From Streptococcus suis (GTDB lineage: Bacteria > Bacillota > Bacilli > Lactobacillales > Streptococcaceae), in contig NZ_POJH01000032.1 of the NCBI RefSeq assembly GCF_002960625.1, positions 1 through 33,795 on the forward strand: DNA of 33,795 nucleotides. The letters run 5' to 3'. The notes beneath the pieces are model-generated. The model saw only the letters and a program-made list of their open reading frames with translations, searched no databases and was not told the origin of the DNA. The position numbers were made by a program, and so were the translations under genes. Shown here one piece after another: positions 7,645 to 15,438 of this stretch (position 1 is its first letter; every line of letters begins with the position of its first letter).

Positions 7645-7732
7645 ACAGCGGATGCAATGGTTTACCGCGCTGACGCTTCGTTATGTGGCAACATCCCATC
7701 CACATACACTTAACGCAAACCACCTACTCTGT
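7645..7732 (-). ncRNA. Tetrahydrofolate (THF-I) riboswitch
   Basis: Reading the minus strand, the conserved THF-I blocks appear in order: AGAGTAGGTG, TTTGCGTTAAGTG, GGATGGGATGTTGCC, AACGAAGCG, GCGCGGTAAACC and TTGCATCCGC. Short P1 arms ACAG (7732-7729) and CUGU (7648-7645) close it. The class binds THF and its derivatives and in Firmicutes usually represses folate uptake or synthesis genes. Here it precedes folT-folC, and a Shine-Dalgarno-masking hairpin lies between it and the folT ATG. The 3' P1 arm can also pair with a downstream CGACAG (7634-7629), a possible switching element. Confidence 0.93.
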
Positions 7733-7752
7733 GCAAATTTCTTTGCTCGTCC

Positions 7753-7782
7753 ATTATACCACACTCACCAGCGAGTAGCCAA
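7753..7782 (-). promoter_or_regulatory. Promoter of the folT-folC operon
   Basis: On the minus strand TATAAT (7758-7753) is preceded by TGG, giving an extended -10 (TGGTATAAT). TTGGCT lies 18 bases upstream (7782-7777). Transcription would start just before the riboswitch. Confidence 0.7.
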
Positions 7783-7816
7783 TAACTTTTAGCACTGATG
7801 AAAACTAAAAATCTAT

Positions 7817-7843
7817 AAAAAAGGCCAGTAACTAGTACCGACC
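7817..7843 (-). terminator. Terminator after ackA
   Basis: On the minus strand GGTCGGTA and TTACTGGCC form an 8-pair stem (with two G-U pairs) followed by six Us. It lies 13 bases after the ackA stop and separates it from folT. Confidence 0.8.
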
Positions 7844-7856
7844 TCTCTACATTTTC

Positions 7857-9044
7857 TTATTTCAACCGCTCTACGTCGCGAGCAATAACCAATTCTTCAT
7901 CAGTTGGAACAACCAAGACTTTAACGCGAGATTCTGGAGTTGAAATATCTCCTTCAGCACCACGAACATTCTTCTCTGGATCCAATTCCATACCGAACCA
8001 AGTCAAACCGTTAACAACCGCTTCACGAACAAGAGTAGAGTTCTCACCGATACCTGCTGTAAAGACAAGGGCATCAGCACCGTTCAAGACTGCAAAGTAT
8101 TGACCGATGAATTTTTGCAGACGATTGACAAGCATATTGAAGGCAAGAGTACATTTTGCTTCGCCCGCCTCAAATCCAGCTTCGACCTCACGCATATCGC
8201 TCGATACTTCCGCAATACCAAGAATACCAGACTGCTTGTTCAAAACGTTGATAACATCTGCAGCGTCTTTCAAGTCAGCTACATTTTCAATCAAGTAAGG
8301 GATGATGGCTGGGTCAATGTCACCAGAACGAGTGCCCATCATAGGACCTGCAAGCGGTGTGAATCCCATTGAAGTATCCACTGATTTACCACCATCAATA
8401 GCAGAAATTGAAATACCATTTCCGATGTGGGCAGTGATAACTTTCACTTCCTCGATTGGCTTGTTCAACATTTTTGCTGCCTCGCGTGAAACATAAAAAT
8501 GAGATGTTCCATGCGCTCCGTACTTACGAACTTGGTGCTCTTCATAGTACTTGTTTGGGATTGGGTAGCGGTAAGCTACCTCTGGCATTGTTGAATGGAA
8601 GGCCGTATCAAAAACAGCCACACTTGTTACTTCTGGCAAGATATCCTTGAATGCCTTAATTCCTGCAGCATTGGCTGGGTTGTGGAGCGGTGCAAGGCTA
8701 GAAAGGTCTTCAATCTGTTTCAAGACTTCATCTGTAATCACAACAGAATCCTTGAAGATTTCACCACCAGCTACCACACGGTGACCAACACCTGTAATTT
8801 CTGAGAAATCTGCGATAATATTGTGCTTGAGCAAGTCTTCCAACAAGATTTTTACTGCTTGCACATGGTCCGCAATATCCAAGACTTGTTCAGCTTTTTG
8901 ATCCCCAAATTTTACTGTGACAATTGAATCTTTCAAACCGATACGCTCAACAATACCCTTTGCCAAGACTGTTTCTTCTGGCATTTGGTACAGTTGCCAT
9001 TTTAAACTTGAGCTACCAGCGTTAATTGCAATTGTTTTTGACAT
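7857..9044 (-). CDS. ackA: Acetate kinase
   Basis: A 395-residue acetate kinase that interconverts acetyl phosphate + ADP and acetate + ATP in overflow metabolism. The acetokinase signatures are clear: [12 protein letters not shown] near the start, [23 protein letters not shown] with [11 protein letters not shown] in the middle, and [14 protein letters not shown] near residue 322. Its length matches the family. AAAGGGGAATATT precedes the ATG. A TATACT box lies at 9076-9081 with a catabolite-response-like sequence just downstream. It follows the methyltransferase gene by 49 bases, the same ytxK-ackA order as in Bacillus, so it may receive both read-through and its own transcription. Confidence 0.97.
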   Translation of the reverse strand: MSKTIAINAGSSSLKWQLYQMPEETVLAKGIVERIGLKDSIVTVKFGDQKAEQVLDIADHVQAVKILLEDLLKHNIIADFSEITGVGHRVVAGGEIFKDSVVITDEVLKQIEDLSSLAPLHNPANAAGIKAFKDILPEVTSVAVFDTAFHSTMPEVAYRYPIPNKYYEEHQVRKYGAHGTSHFYVSREAAKMLNKPIEEVKVITAHIGNGISISAIDGGKSVDTSMGFTPLAGPMMGTRSGDIDPAIIPYLIENVADLKDAADVINVLNKQSGILGIAEVSSDMREVEAGFEAGEAKCTLAFNMLVNRLQKFIGQYFAVLNGADALVFTAGIGENSTLVREAVVNGLTWFGMELDPEKNVRGAEGDISTPESRVKVLVVPTDEELVIARDVERLK

Positions 9045-9056
9045 AATATTCCCCTT

Positions 9057-9081
9057 TAAAAGCGTTTTCCTTATTAGTATA
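9057..9081 (-). promoter_or_regulatory. Candidate ackA promoter -10 and cre-like site
   Basis: On the minus strand TATACT lies at 9081-9076. GGAAAACGCTTTTA (9070-9057) matches the CcpA cre consensus at 12 of 14 positions by eye. No good -35 is visible. CcpA control of ackA is known in related Firmicutes, but here it is inferred. Confidence 0.4.
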
Positions 9082-9093
9082 ACAGATTTTCAC

Positions 9094-10047
9094 CTAAATT
9101 GCATTCTCTTGCTTCCAATTTTTGAAATTGACCATGAACTTCTGAATAGCTTCAGGTTCTTGCAAACTCTGCAAAGGATAGACAAATGGTACTAGCGGTC
9201 TAGCAGTCTTCTTCTGCAATACAAAAATTGACTTGGCCATGGCTGCTTTGCCAAAAAGACTTGGTGGCAGGGCAATCATGGCAACGATATTAGCCTCTGC
9301 TTGCAACCAACCTTTCAACAAATCACTTTGTGGACTGGTCAGAAGATCATTTGGAGCCAGCATAATCGCAAACCCATCTTTTTCAAGATACTTGAGGGAC
9401 TGTTCCATGAGCAAATGATGAGCGTAGGTATGCTCTGTCTGGCTAGCCACCTGATAACGACTGGCAATCTGGTCATCTGGATAGTACCCAATCGGCAGGT
9501 CCGCGATAATGACTTGGCTTTCCTTCAAAATCTGCGGACGTACCGCATCGCCCTGGGCAAAAGAAATCTCTGCCTGCATAACATCTGCCATGCTAGCTGA
9601 TAAATCAATCAAGAGATCATCTACTTCAATCCCCAAGTAATCCAAGTCTTTCTGGCTGGCATTAAGGATGGTCTGCGCCAGGTTACCTGTTCCTGAGCCA
9701 ATCTCCAAGACTGTTACCTTTTGAGTAGCCAGCAACTGATCCACTAGGAATGACAGGATAAAGCCGATAGAATCTGGTGTAAACTGGTGATTGTACTGCA
9801 TAGGCTCTGTCTGATTGGCCTTGATAAGCAGGAATTGGAAGGCACGACGCCATTCTTCCTTGGTCAAGTGCAAGTCGTGTAAGGTTTGATTGTTGCGGAC
9901 AATCAAATCCGTGTCGTGCTGACCAGCTAGATAGGCTGCGTTTTGCTCAATCATGGCATCATAGATATTGGTGCCTAGCTGGTTTTGGATGGTCTGTACG
10001 TTTTCTAATAGCAGGTCGTAGGCCTGTTCGATCTTCTCAAAATTCAT
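9094..10047 (-). CDS. Class I SAM-dependent methyltransferase, YtxK-like
   Basis: A 317-residue protein with a Rossmann methyltransferase core. Motif I is VTVLEIGSGTGNLAQ near residue 115, an acidic residue follows in YLGIEVDDLL, and motif IV is VIIADLPIGYYPDDQ near residue 180, resembling the N-P-P-Y/D-P-P-Y motif of N6-adenine methylases. The N-terminal ~100 residues are helical, as in N6_Mtase-type proteins. It lies 53 bases after comGG and directly before ackA, which is the B. subtilis ytxK-ackA arrangement. A place at the end of the comG operon is conserved in streptococci as I recall, but a role in transformation is not shown. The substrate is unknown. Confidence 0.85.
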   Translation of the reverse strand: MNFEKIEQAYDLLLENVQTIQNQLGTNIYDAMIEQNAAYLAGQHDTDLIVRNNQTLHDLHLTKEEWRRAFQFLLIKANQTEPMQYNHQFTPDSIGFILSFLVDQLLATQKVTVLEIGSGTGNLAQTILNASQKDLDYLGIEVDDLLIDLSASMADVMQAEISFAQGDAVRPQILKESQVIIADLPIGYYPDDQIASRYQVASQTEHTYAHHLLMEQSLKYLEKDGFAIMLAPNDLLTSPQSDLLKGWLQAEANIVAMIALPPSLFGKAAMAKSIFVLQKKTARPLVPFVYPLQSLQEPEAIQKFMVNFKNWKQENAI

Positions 10048-10100
10048 ACTCCTATCTTATCAAAATTTCACAGACTTTGCACTCAAAAGGGAAGTAGTAG

Positions 10101-10619
10101 TTAGCCACTCCCCTCGGGTACTATTTTAACCGGAAATTGATAGCGATACATTCCTCCTCTCCCTAATGCTACGATAATTGTTACTTGCTTGTTTTTGACA
10201 CGATAGCTAGCCTGCCCCTCTTGAAAAGTGACCGTTCCCTTATCTTCTATTGGTTTGCTTTGCTCAGAACTAGTTTGAGCTGGTTTTTCAGCGGTTTCTT
10301 GACTTTCTCTAGTTGGTTGTTCCTCCTTTTTCTCCTTTTCATCGACAGTTTGGCTAGCAGCCATGGCATCTTCCTTCTTTTCATCTGTTTGGCTAACCTC
10401 CTCCTTGGCAACTGCTTGACGCTCCTGCAAGTCCTCTTCAACCTGGTCCAAGACCATCTGAGCCATGATGTAGGCCGTCGCTTCTTGCCTTGCCACCTGA
10501 ACCAAGCGACTCTCAGCTTCTTGGCGGTGGAGATAAAACTGAAGCAAGAGACTAAAAACTGCCAGCATCAAGAGGGCATAGAGCAGGATGCCAGCCCTAA
10601 CTTTTTTCTTTAAAAGCAT
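10101..10619 (-). CDS. comGG: Competence pilus minor component ComGG
   Basis: A 172-residue protein in the last comG position. The start is taken at the ATG at 10619 (MLLKKKVRAGILLYALLMLAV); sequence upstream of it in the same frame is antisense-like and overlaps comGF. A basic N-terminus and one hydrophobic helix (about residues 9-26) anchor it, as for minor pseudopilins, though the canonical prepilin cleavage motif is not evident. It has an unusual Glu/Lys/Gln/Ser-rich stretch at about residues 68-130, so it is longer than the ~125-140 residues I expect, and a conserved-looking C-terminus (YRVKNKQVTIIVALG). It overlaps comGF by 23 bases. Identification rests mostly on operon position. Confidence 0.8.
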   Translation of the reverse strand: MLLKKKVRAGILLYALLMLAVFSLLLQFYLHRQEAESRLVQVARQEATAYIMAQMVLDQVEEDLQERQAVAKEEVSQTDEKKEDAMAASQTVDEKEKKEEQPTRESQETAEKPAQTSSEQSKPIEDKGTVTFQEGQASYRVKNKQVTIIVALGRGGMYRYQFPVKIVPEGSG

Positions 10620-11031
10620 AGATAAAGGTCCGCTCCTCCCCATTTTTAAAGCTAAAGTCGATGCGCACCAGCTGGTTTTCTTGGGAAATAGCTGCGCTGT
10701 CCACCTGATAGAGCATGGGCTGGTAGCCCTGTCCCCTGTCATTTGTTTTCCGAAAATCATCCGACCGTGACTTGCCAAAGGCCAAAGCCTGACCATCCTT
10801 GTCTACATAGACCTTGTCCTTTTCAACCTTGACCAAGTCCGATTGGTCCCATTCCGACCGCAACTGGCTAGAAAAGACCAGCCACTCCTTTTGAATGGTT
10901 TGTTTTTGATAATGCGCTTCTTGGACCAGCAGTTTTGACAAGCCTTCAAAGACCAAAAGGCTACCTGAAAGGATGACTAAGGCTAGCAAGCATTCCAAGA
11001 GAGTAAAAGCAGGAATTTTACTTTTTAACAA
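10597..11031 (-). CDS. comGF: Competence pilus minor pseudopilin ComGF
   Basis: A 144-residue protein. The frame opens at 11064, but the best start is TTG at 11031, which has AAGGAGG 9 bases upstream and gives MLKSKIPAFTLLECLLALVILSG. That is a standard type IV prepilin leader, with the cleavage/methylation site at A-FTLLE. The C-terminal half resembles ComGF (LVRIDFSFKNGEERTFIYAF). ComGF acts with ComGD, E and G in assembling the transformation pilus that draws DNA to the cell surface. It overlaps comGE by 14 bases and comGG by 23, indicating tight coupling. A non-ATG start may keep its amount low. Confidence 0.88.
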   Translation of the reverse strand: MLKSKIPAFTLLECLLALVILSGSLLVFEGLSKLLVQEAHYQKQTIQKEWLVFSSQLRSEWDQSDLVKVEKDKVYVDKDGQALAFGKSRSDDFRKTNDRGQGYQPMLYQVDSAAISQENQLVRIDFSFKNGEERTFIYAFKEKS

Positions 11032-11311
11032 CCGATAGAACCTCCTTTCCCTCGTGGAAAACAATCATCTTATCTGCTGTTCGTTGAACCTGAACTGTAA
11101 CACCGTTTAAGGCTAGGTTATCTTGCCCGGTCTGAACAGCCATCTGTGCTAGATTGAGAACCTCCTGTTGTTCCAATTCCCAAGCCTGTCTCCTACGACC
11201 TGCATCCACAGCTGATAAAATCAAGCTGCAAATAGTCACTAGGGTCGCAAGGGCAACCAGACTTTCCAGCAAAATATAAGCCTTATTCTTCTGTTTTCTT
11301 ATAGCGACCAC
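11018..11311 (-). CDS. comGE: Competence pilus minor pseudopilin ComGE
   Basis: A 97-residue protein with a prepilin-like N-terminus, KNKAYILLESLVALATLVT (cleavage site like A-YILLE), and one helix spanning about residues 11-33. GTG at 11311 is used as start because no ATG exists. The ribosome site AGGGAG lies almost directly against it, which is unusually close, so a non-standard start a few codons later cannot be excluded. It overlaps comGD by 29 bases and comGF by 14. It is one of the minor pseudopilins of the transformation pilus; the name follows from position and leader motif, because this subunit is poorly conserved. Confidence 0.82.
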   Translation of the reverse strand: MVAIRKQKNKAYILLESLVALATLVTICSLILSAVDAGRRRQAWELEQQEVLNLAQMAVQTGQDNLALNGVTVQVQRTADKMIVFHEGKEVLSVVKK

Positions 11312-11690
11312 TCCCTATATATAATTGATACGTGACTATTTTTTGACTAAGCCGAAAACGAATCTTGGCCAAAGACGAATTTCCGCCATTTTCTTCAAAC
11401 TGAATGACTTTTTCCTCCAAGACCTCTACTTTTCTGGGTACCTCTACAGACTGATAACCATTCGTCACCTCCTGTCCGCCGACAACAAGGTTCACTTTTT
11501 GGTGAGAACTAGTAGCCAATTTCTGACTGTCTTTGTAGATGGCTTCAAATTCCCAAAGAAAAATCTCTTCCTGAACTGACTGAAAGGCCGTTTGCACTGT
11601 TCCCGATAAAGAAACTGCTAAAAAACTGACAACAAATAAGGTCAGTAGGCTTTCAAACAGGGTAAAAGCCTTATTTTTTCGCCGTAGCAT
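11283..11690 (-). CDS. comGD: Competence pilus minor pseudopilin ComGD
   Basis: A 135-residue protein from ATG 11690 (MLRRKNKAFTLFESLLTLFVVSFLAVS). The prepilin motif A-FTLFE is textbook, with the conserved Glu five residues after the cleavage site. The upstream in-frame extension to 11771 runs inside comGC and lacks a ribosome site, whereas GGAG lies 6 bases before 11690. The hydrophobic N-terminal helix would pack in the pilus core, and the rest is a variable globular part. It overlaps comGC by 20 bases. It is cleaved by the prepilin peptidase ComC, which is not encoded in this window. Confidence 0.9.
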   Translation of the reverse strand: MLRRKNKAFTLFESLLTLFVVSFLAVSLSGTVQTAFQSVQEEIFLWEFEAIYKDSQKLATSSHQKVNLVVGGQEVTNGYQSVEVPRKVEVLEEKVIQFEENGGNSSLAKIRFRLSQKIVTYQLYIGSGRYKKTEE

Positions 11691-11952
11691 ACTGCTCCGC
11701 TTGTTTTTCAGTAATATAACCTGCCTGTTGCAAATCCTCCACCGTTGCTTCCTTATCATGTTCCAATTCATAGAGCTCCATTTGACTCTCCACTACTTTG
11801 ATAACAGCCGCATTTCCTTTCTCTTGAACAGCATCCTTCTGCTGGCTCAAATTTGGCACAAAAAGGAGCAAGAGCAGGCTAATGATCCCCAAAACGACTA
11901 ACATTTCCACCAGAGTGAAAGCTTTCTTTTTTAATTTCAACAATTTTTTCAT
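11671..11952 (-). CDS. comGC: Major competence pseudopilin ComGC
   Basis: A 93-residue major pilin of the transformation pilus. The N-terminus KKKAFTLVEMLVVLGIISL contains the invariant prepilin site (A-FTLVE) and the Glu5 needed for assembly, followed by a helix of about 22 residues. The C-terminal domain is helical and charged, ending QYATAKK, as in streptococcal ComGC. There is no cysteine pair. Its ATG lies one base after the comGB stop. As the main fibre subunit it needs the ATPase ComGA, the platform ComGB and the peptidase ComC (elsewhere). Regulation follows the comGA cin-box. Confidence 0.95.
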   Translation of the reverse strand: MKKLLKLKKKAFTLVEMLVVLGIISLLLLLFVPNLSQQKDAVQEKGNAAVIKVVESQMELYELEHDKEATVEDLQQAGYITEKQAEQYATAKK

Positions 11953-11953
11953 T

Positions 11954-12991
11954 TTATAACTCCATATTTTGATAAATCGGCAGCAACATGGCTGCGTAGA
12001 TGAGAACGACCATTAGGGCCACAAAGAGAAAGACCAGCGGTTGAATTAACTGCATGGCTCTATTGACCCGAGAGAAAAAATCCTCCCAACACTCGGCTGC
12101 ATAGACTGTCAACTCGCTGCCTAACTTGGACTTGACCTGACCATACTCGACAATCAAACTCAGCTCCCGCTTAAAAAAGGCATAGGTCTTAATGTGTTCG
12201 TGAAAACTCTGACCATTGGAAAGCGACTGCTCCAAGTCCTGCCCAATCTCCCGAAAGAGCTGCGACTGCTGCTCCTGCATCAAACCCACAATCTGTGGTA
12301 GGTCCAAACCTTGCCCAATCAAACTCCCCCACTCCCTAGCGTAGTAGGCCGTCAGGTAGGTTTGGATGAGTTTTCCGAAAAATGGCAGAGCAGCTAAGCA
12401 GGAAAAGACCTTGATTTTGTTTGTTTTGCGATACCAAACCAGACCAGCTAAGACCACCACCAAACTCAGACCAGATAGGGATAAAAAGATAGTCGGCAGA
12501 TGGTTAATTAGCACGGTCGCTGCATTGCCTTCCTCCAACTGAGGTAAAAGATAGTTTTTCAAACCCAGCATAATCAAGAGCAGAAAACCCAGTAAGATAA
12601 CTGGATAGGTCGCTACCTCAACCAATTTCTTACGAACCTTGCTGACATTTTCCAGATAGGACTGAATATGGCTCAAACTCAGGCTGGTATTACCATGAAC
12701 TTCTGCCAGAGCCACCTGTGTGACCACCGCATCTGAAAACCGCAAATCCGCTAATAGGCTTGAAAACGGCTTTCCTGCAAGAAGGCCATCCGACAAAACC
12801 TGAGTGTAAGGATCTGCCAAAAGCTGACTACGCTTAAGAAAATCAACAATCTCCCCCAGATGAAAACCACTAGCAAAAAGATTATTAAAAAGCTCAATGA
12901 CCTTACGCTGGCGAGCCAAGGGCAATTTTTTCTGTTTCTGCCTGCCGAAGACTGATATGTCCTGCTGCAAAAAGGCGATCAATTTGCTCAT
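11954..12991 (-). CDS. comGB: Competence pilus inner-membrane platform protein ComGB
   Basis: A 345-residue type II secretion F-domain protein from ATG 12991 (MSKLIAFLQQDISVFGRQKQ). A longer form from TTG at 13033 (359 residues, GGAGGTG 11 bases upstream) is possible. Both begin inside comGA, overlapping it by 89 or 131 bases. Three membrane segments are visible: VEVATYPVILLGFLLLIML, TIFLSLSGLSLVVVLAGLV and LIQPLVFLFVALMVVLIYA. The flanking cytoplasmic repeats (PLARQRKVIELFNNLFASG) are typical of the family. It is the platform on which ComGA drives pilin assembly. The start is the only real uncertainty. Confidence 0.93.
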   Translation of the reverse strand: MSKLIAFLQQDISVFGRQKQKKLPLARQRKVIELFNNLFASGFHLGEIVDFLKRSQLLADPYTQVLSDGLLAGKPFSSLLADLRFSDAVVTQVALAEVHGNTSLSLSHIQSYLENVSKVRKKLVEVATYPVILLGFLLLIMLGLKNYLLPQLEEGNAATVLINHLPTIFLSLSGLSLVVVLAGLVWYRKTNKIKVFSCLAALPFFGKLIQTYLTAYYAREWGSLIGQGLDLPQIVGLMQEQQSQLFREIGQDLEQSLSNGQSFHEHIKTYAFFKRELSLIVEYGQVKSKLGSELTVYAAECWEDFFSRVNRAMQLIQPLVFLFVALMVVLIYAAMLLPIYQNMEL

Positions 12992-13853
12992 TCCACTGGT
13001 CTGCGGAATGGTTTTGGTAGTTTTCGTTTGCAAAATCCACTACACCTCCTCCCCCAATCAAGCGTTGATAGGCAATCCCTTGAAGGGCATTGCTTAGCTC
13101 CTCAGGACTGACCCCCAGTTCCAACATACGGGCATAGACACCTGAAATAGACCTTGCATGAACTGTTGAGAAAACGGTAGCTCCCGTCAGGCTGGCTCGA
13201 ATGACTGCTCGAGCAGTCTCCGCATCCCGAATCTCACCGATGATGAGCAAGTCTGGTCGATGACGGAGGGACAGTTTGATCAGATTGTCGTAGGTGGCTC
13301 CGATGGCTTCATTGAGCTGGAGTTGCAGCATGTCCTCCTGCTTGATTTCGACAGGATCTTCAATGGTCAAAATCTGCTTGTCTGGGAATTTCAGCCTGGC
13401 AAGATGGTACATAAGTGTGGTCTTACCAGAGCCGACTGGACCCGAAAAAAGGTAGAGCCCTCGTCCCTTGATTTCTTCTGCAAGCCTCTCGGCCGCCTCA
13501 AACCAGAACTTGAGTTCCTTGTCATTGTCATAGAGCAGGCGGATAACCAGACTTTCCTTACCACGATAATCTCCGACAGTTGATAAGCGAAGTGAAATCT
13601 CGCCATTCCCATAATCATAGTCACAGGAACCCTGCTGGCTACGGCGTTTTTCACCAACATTTAATCCTGCTAAAAACTTGAAATGGCTGATGATGGCTGT
13701 TACTTCCTCCTCCGCCAAGTCTTGCACAAACTCCCGTTCGTCCATGATACGATGATAGACTTGGTAGTCCTGACCACGAGGAACCAGATAAATATCACTG
13801 ACCCTATCCGCCACCGCCTTTTCAATCAACTTTCTTGCTTTTTCTTGAATCAT
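12903..13853 (-). CDS. comGA: Competence pilus assembly ATPase ComGA
   Basis: A 316-residue GspE/PilB-family ATPase that powers extension of the transformation pilus. The Walker A motif is FSGPVGSGKTTLMYH (about residues 139-153). The Asp box/Walker B region is PDLLIIGEIRDAETARA, and the His box is STVHARS. The N-terminal ~110 residues form the reduced N2 domain usual for ComGA, and the C-terminus lacks the zinc-binding tetra-Cys found in larger PilB/GspE proteins. GGAGG 6 bases before the ATG supports the start. It is the first gene of the comGA-GG operon, driven by a cin-box 19 bases upstream. It is intact, so the pilus operon looks functional. Confidence 0.96.
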   Translation of the reverse strand: MIQEKARKLIEKAVADRVSDIYLVPRGQDYQVYHRIMDEREFVQDLAEEEVTAIISHFKFLAGLNVGEKRRSQQGSCDYDYGNGEISLRLSTVGDYRGKESLVIRLLYDNDKELKFWFEAAERLAEEIKGRGLYLFSGPVGSGKTTLMYHLARLKFPDKQILTIEDPVEIKQEDMLQLQLNEAIGATYDNLIKLSLRHRPDLLIIGEIRDAETARAVIRASLTGATVFSTVHARSISGVYARMLELGVSPEELSNALQGIAYQRLIGGGGVVDFANENYQNHSADQWNEQIDRLFAAGHISLRQAETEKIALGSPA

Positions 13854-13872
13854 AAAACCTCCTCACCCTATC

Positions 13873-13880
13873 TATTCGCA
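13873..13880 (-). promoter_or_regulatory. SigX (ComX) cin-box promoter of comG operon
   Basis: The minus strand reads TGCGAATA, one base from the TACGAATA core seen at ssbB, ending 19 bases before the comGA ATG. A short leader with GAGGAGG follows. I infer SigX-dependent transcription of comGA through comGG. Confidence 0.83.
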
Positions 13881-13938
13881 AGGAAACTTGATTTTCCATA
13901 CTTTTTTGTTAAAATAATCAAAAGGCTTGGAGGTTCCT

Positions 13939-14889
13939 ATGAAAAGATTAAAAAAAGGCGACCACATACGCGTAGTCAGTCCTTCTTCATCTATTGAAAG
14001 AATTGGTGGCTTCAAGGCCAATCTAGCTGCCAAGGAAAAACTAGAGGAACTGGGCTTCAAACTCTCTTTTTCTGAGCATTATCTTGAAAATGATATTTTC
14101 GATTCCGCTCCGATTGCCAGCCGTGTTGCGGACTTGGAAGCCGCTTTTACGGATGAGTCGGTCGATGCCATTCTGACAACCATTGGCGGTTTCAACTCTA
14201 ACGAACTCTTGCCCTATCTGGATTTTGACCTAATTGCGCGCCATCCGAAGATTTTCTGTGGCTATTCAGATACGACTGCCCTGCTCAATGCCATCTATGC
14301 CAAGACAGGTATGGAGACCTACATGGGTCCTGCCTATTCAAGTTTCAAAATGGTGCAAGACCAAGACTATCAAACACAATCTTGGCTAAATGCAGTAACT
14401 CAGAACACATATAAATTAAGTCCCAGTCCAGAATGGTCTAGCGACGCTTGGTACCTACCAGACGCCCCTCGCATTTTTTACCCAACCGAATGGAAGGTTT
14501 ACAATCCCGGCCGAGCCTCCGGTATTGCCATCGGCGGAAACATCTCAACCCTCAACTTGCTGACTGGGACAGAGTTCGCACCCAGACCAGACAAATATAT
14601 TCTATTTTTAGAAGAGGCGGAAGACGATGATTATCTGATTATTGCTCGTCACTTGACTGCCCTGCTACAAGCCTATCCAAATCCCCAGGCGGTTGTCTTT
14701 GGTCGTTTTCCTAAAGAGACCAAGATGACGGAGGAGATTTTGCTGGCCATTTTGGACAAGCACCCTATTCTAAAAAATGTTCCTGTTCTCTACGATTTGG
14801 ATTTTGCCCATACCCAACCTCTTTTCACCATTACCATCGGTGGGCAAGTGGAGCTTGATACGGAAACACTTTCTATCAGATTCAGCTAA
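13939..14889 (+). CDS. S66 family LD-carboxypeptidase (MccF-like)
   Basis: A 316-residue protein from ATG 13939 (MKRLKKGDHIRVVSPSSSIE), with GGAGG 5 bases upstream; a TTG four codons earlier overlaps that ribosome site and is rejected. The serine nucleophile lies in FCGYSDTTALLNAIYAK, within the nucleophile elbow. The catalytic Glu is probably in FLEEAEDD and the His in DLDFAHTQPLFTI, completing the Ser-Glu-His set of the S66 family. Members cleave the L-D bond of tetrapeptide muropeptides, or inactivate peptide-nucleotide antibiotics such as microcin C (MccF). No signal peptide is present, so it acts in the cytoplasm, likely on recycled peptides. It diverges from comGA. Which of the two roles applies is not decidable here. 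Confidence 0.88.
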   Translation: MKRLKKGDHIRVVSPSSSIERIGGFKANLAAKEKLEELGFKLSFSEHYLENDIFDSAPIASRVADLEAAFTDESVDAILTTIGGFNSNELLPYLDFDLIARHPKIFCGYSDTTALLNAIYAKTGMETYMGPAYSSFKMVQDQDYQTQSWLNAVTQNTYKLSPSPEWSSDAWYLPDAPRIFYPTEWKVYNPGRASGIAIGGNISTLNLLTGTEFAPRPDKYILFLEEAEDDDYLIIARHLTALLQAYPNPQAVVFGRFPKETKMTEEILLAILDKHPILKNVPVLYDLDFAHTQPLFTITIGGQVELDTETLSIRFS

Positions 14890-14890
14890 A

Positions 14891-14916
14891 AAGGATTGAC
14901 ACACTGGTCAATCCTT
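14891..14916. terminator. Bidirectional terminator between S66 peptidase and DUF1033 gene
   Basis: GGATTGAC (14893-14900) pairs with GTCAATCC (14907-14914) around a 6-base loop, with A5 before and TTTTCTT after. It overlaps the final codons of the convergent DUF1033 gene, whose stop begins at 14908. Confidence 0.78.
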
Positions 14917-15285
14917 TTCTTCATGGTTCGTACATTTATCTAGCTTCAGCCTACAAGTACGCAAACGAGGTGGTGCAAGAGGCTTCACAAAACCAGCAGG
15001 TAAGTTTTCCTTAGCTTCCACCAACATAAGCGAATGGTAGCGCTGCAAATATTCCTCACATTCCTCACACCAGTGCTGGTCTTGTTCATCCCAAAAAGCC
15101 GCCAAGGTGTCATTTTTTGTCTTTTTCATGGGAAAATTCTCAGACAAACGTACCCATTCTTTTTGAAAGGCAGTATAGGCATCCTCATAACGACTAAAGA
15201 CATCCTTACTGACAATGTCTTCTTCCCAACCATCTATGAACCACCAGGGCTCATAATCTCCATATAATTTTATTACCTGATACAT
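14908..15285 (-). CDS. DUF1033 family protein
   Basis: A 125-residue soluble protein from ATG 15285 (MYQVIKLYGDYEPWWFIDGW). A GTG two codons earlier is possible but sits close to AGGAAG. The aromatic, acidic N-terminus and the C-E-E-C-E-E-Y segment (residues ~78-84, HWCEECEEYLQRYHSL) match DUF1033 proteins as I recall them. Two cysteines there could bind a metal, but only two are present together, so this is speculative. In streptococci a gene of this family commonly lies between rpoC and comGA, as here. Its function is unknown. Its own transcription is uncertain, since a strong terminator follows rpoC. Confidence 0.8.
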   Translation of the reverse strand: MYQVIKLYGDYEPWWFIDGWEEDIVSKDVFSRYEDAYTAFQKEWVRLSENFPMKKTKNDTLAAFWDEQDQHWCEECEEYLQRYHSLMLVEAKENLPAGFVKPLAPPRLRTCRLKLDKCTNHEEKD

Positions 15286-15399
15286 AAGCACACACTTCCT
15301 TTTTCACACTCATTATATCGAATATAAAATCGTATAGAAAGTATTCTGCTTGTTAATTACTGATCAAATCCTGTATGCGCTTTATTTCCGAATAGCAAA

Positions 15400-15429
15400 A
15401 ACACATCCCTAGAAATCTAGAGATGTGTT
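15400..15429 (-). terminator. Terminator of the rpoBC operon
   Basis: AACACATC and GATGTGTT, extended by CTAG/CTAG with one mismatch, form a 12-pair stem. A T5 run follows on the minus strand (A run at 15396-15400). It lies 9 bases after the rpoC stop. Confidence 0.88.
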
Positions 15430-15438
15430 ATTTGTAAC

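Noticed and set aside
15313..15320. ATCGAATA as a third cin-box
   Set aside because: The core base is wrong (ATCGAATA), it faces the plus strand where no gene follows, and DUF1033 lies on the other strand.
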